Assembly: GCA_005223375.1 (NCBI GenBank)
Contig: RXOD01004145.1
Span: forward strand, 1-27,695
DNA length: 27,695 nucleotides
Reading direction: 5' to 3'
Source of the DNA: Amoebophrya sp. AT5.2
Taxonomy: Eukaryota > Sar > Dinophyceae > Syndiniales > Amoebophryaceae
Part shown: positions 27,356 through 27,695 of the stretch, one piece after another
How positions within the stretch are numbered: position 1 is the stretch's first letter
How the letters are laid out: the number at the start of each line of letters is the position of its first letter
Notes under the pieces: generated by a model
The model's input: only the letters and a program-made list of their open reading frames with translations
Databases searched by the model: none
Told to the model about the DNA's origin: nothing
Translations under genes and position numbers: made by a program

Positions 27356-27695
27356 AGGCGCGGCAACTGTCCGACGCAGGTCCGAATAATTCCCGTGGTC
27401 CTAATACCTCACTTTGCTTTCACAGATCGTCATTGAAGTTGAGCAATTGATTCTATGTGAGCTCCTTACCCTTTGAAATATCGGCCCGCAGAAGCAAAAT
27501 CCGGAAGACAAACGCGCAAGAAATAGTCGAACCTGCGCTATTAACATTCTACGCGCCGTTCTATTTCTGCTCACTTTCTCTTCGTCGATGCGATCATGTG
27601 TGCTAAAGTTATTCGAAGACATAGGCACTGCTTTGCGATGAGCGACAGCGAGCTAGGTAGAATGAATGCCGTTGTTGGAACAACGAAGTGAACCG
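27356..27695. other. 3' flank of the second large paralogue
   Basis: The first 40 nt (27357-27395) resemble the flank after the first paralogue. The rest shows only short ORFs without motifs up to the window end. No further copy of the large gene begins before 27695. Confidence 0.45.

Noticed and set aside
1..27695. tRNA, rRNA, insertion-sequence or integrase genes
   Set aside because: No tRNA B-box, rRNA-like block, transposase motif or paired terminal inverted repeats were found by eye on either strand. A tRNAscan or Rfam search would be decisive.

Overview
This window looks like nuclear DNA from a protist. The genes are interrupted by spliceosomal-type introns, there are no bacterial ribosome binding sites or operons, start codons sit in Kozak-like contexts (the RFC start is ACCATGG), and the proteins are eukaryotic (clamp loader, ABCB-type half transporter, DUF4116-like repeats). 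Every gene I can support lies on the + strand. One intron in the ABC transporter gene cannot be drawn with GT-AG ends and is bounded by a 6-nt direct repeat. Unidirectional genes plus repeat-bounded non-canonical introns suggest an alveolate of the dinoflagellate/Syndiniales type, with Amoebophrya-like genomes as my best guess. This is inference and no species marker was seen.

Layout: 1-1172 has no supported gene. 1173-2624 is a DUF4116-like tandem-repeat protein, followed by a decayed fragment of the same array (2788-3035). 3700-3993 is a doubtful small ORF. 4599-6609 encodes a replication factor C small subunit (RFC4/yeast Rfc2 type) in two exons. 7869-8765 is a three-exon gene for an unknown charged protein. 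9709-10377 is an unknown Ser/Ala-rich protein. 11350-16122 is a five-exon ABCB/TAP-like transporter of about 1362 residues with an embedded ZZ-type zinc finger and the non-canonical intron. 16579-16767 is probably the last exon of a small gene. 17846-18955 encodes an unknown protein of about 369 residues.

The right-hand third (19549-27355) holds two large, intronless, tandem paralogues. The downstream copy is an intact 1173-residue ORF. The upstream copy is split into two reading frames by a 4-nt tandem duplication (TATT TATT, 21963-21970). Both copies carry an SH3-like segment, several conserved blocks of unknown function, and a nearly identical C-terminus resembling the HicA/YcfA mRNA-interferase fold (GSHH and RPH motifs). 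In a 35-codon stretch of that C-terminus 19 codons differ between the paralogues and all differences are synonymous, so the domain has been under strong protein-level constraint even in the frameshifted copy. This pair is the best candidate for an undescribed system.

The remaining genes show no shared pathway. The window reads as a co-oriented run of housekeeping genes (clamp loader, transporter) mixed with apparently lineage-specific repeat and multidomain genes.
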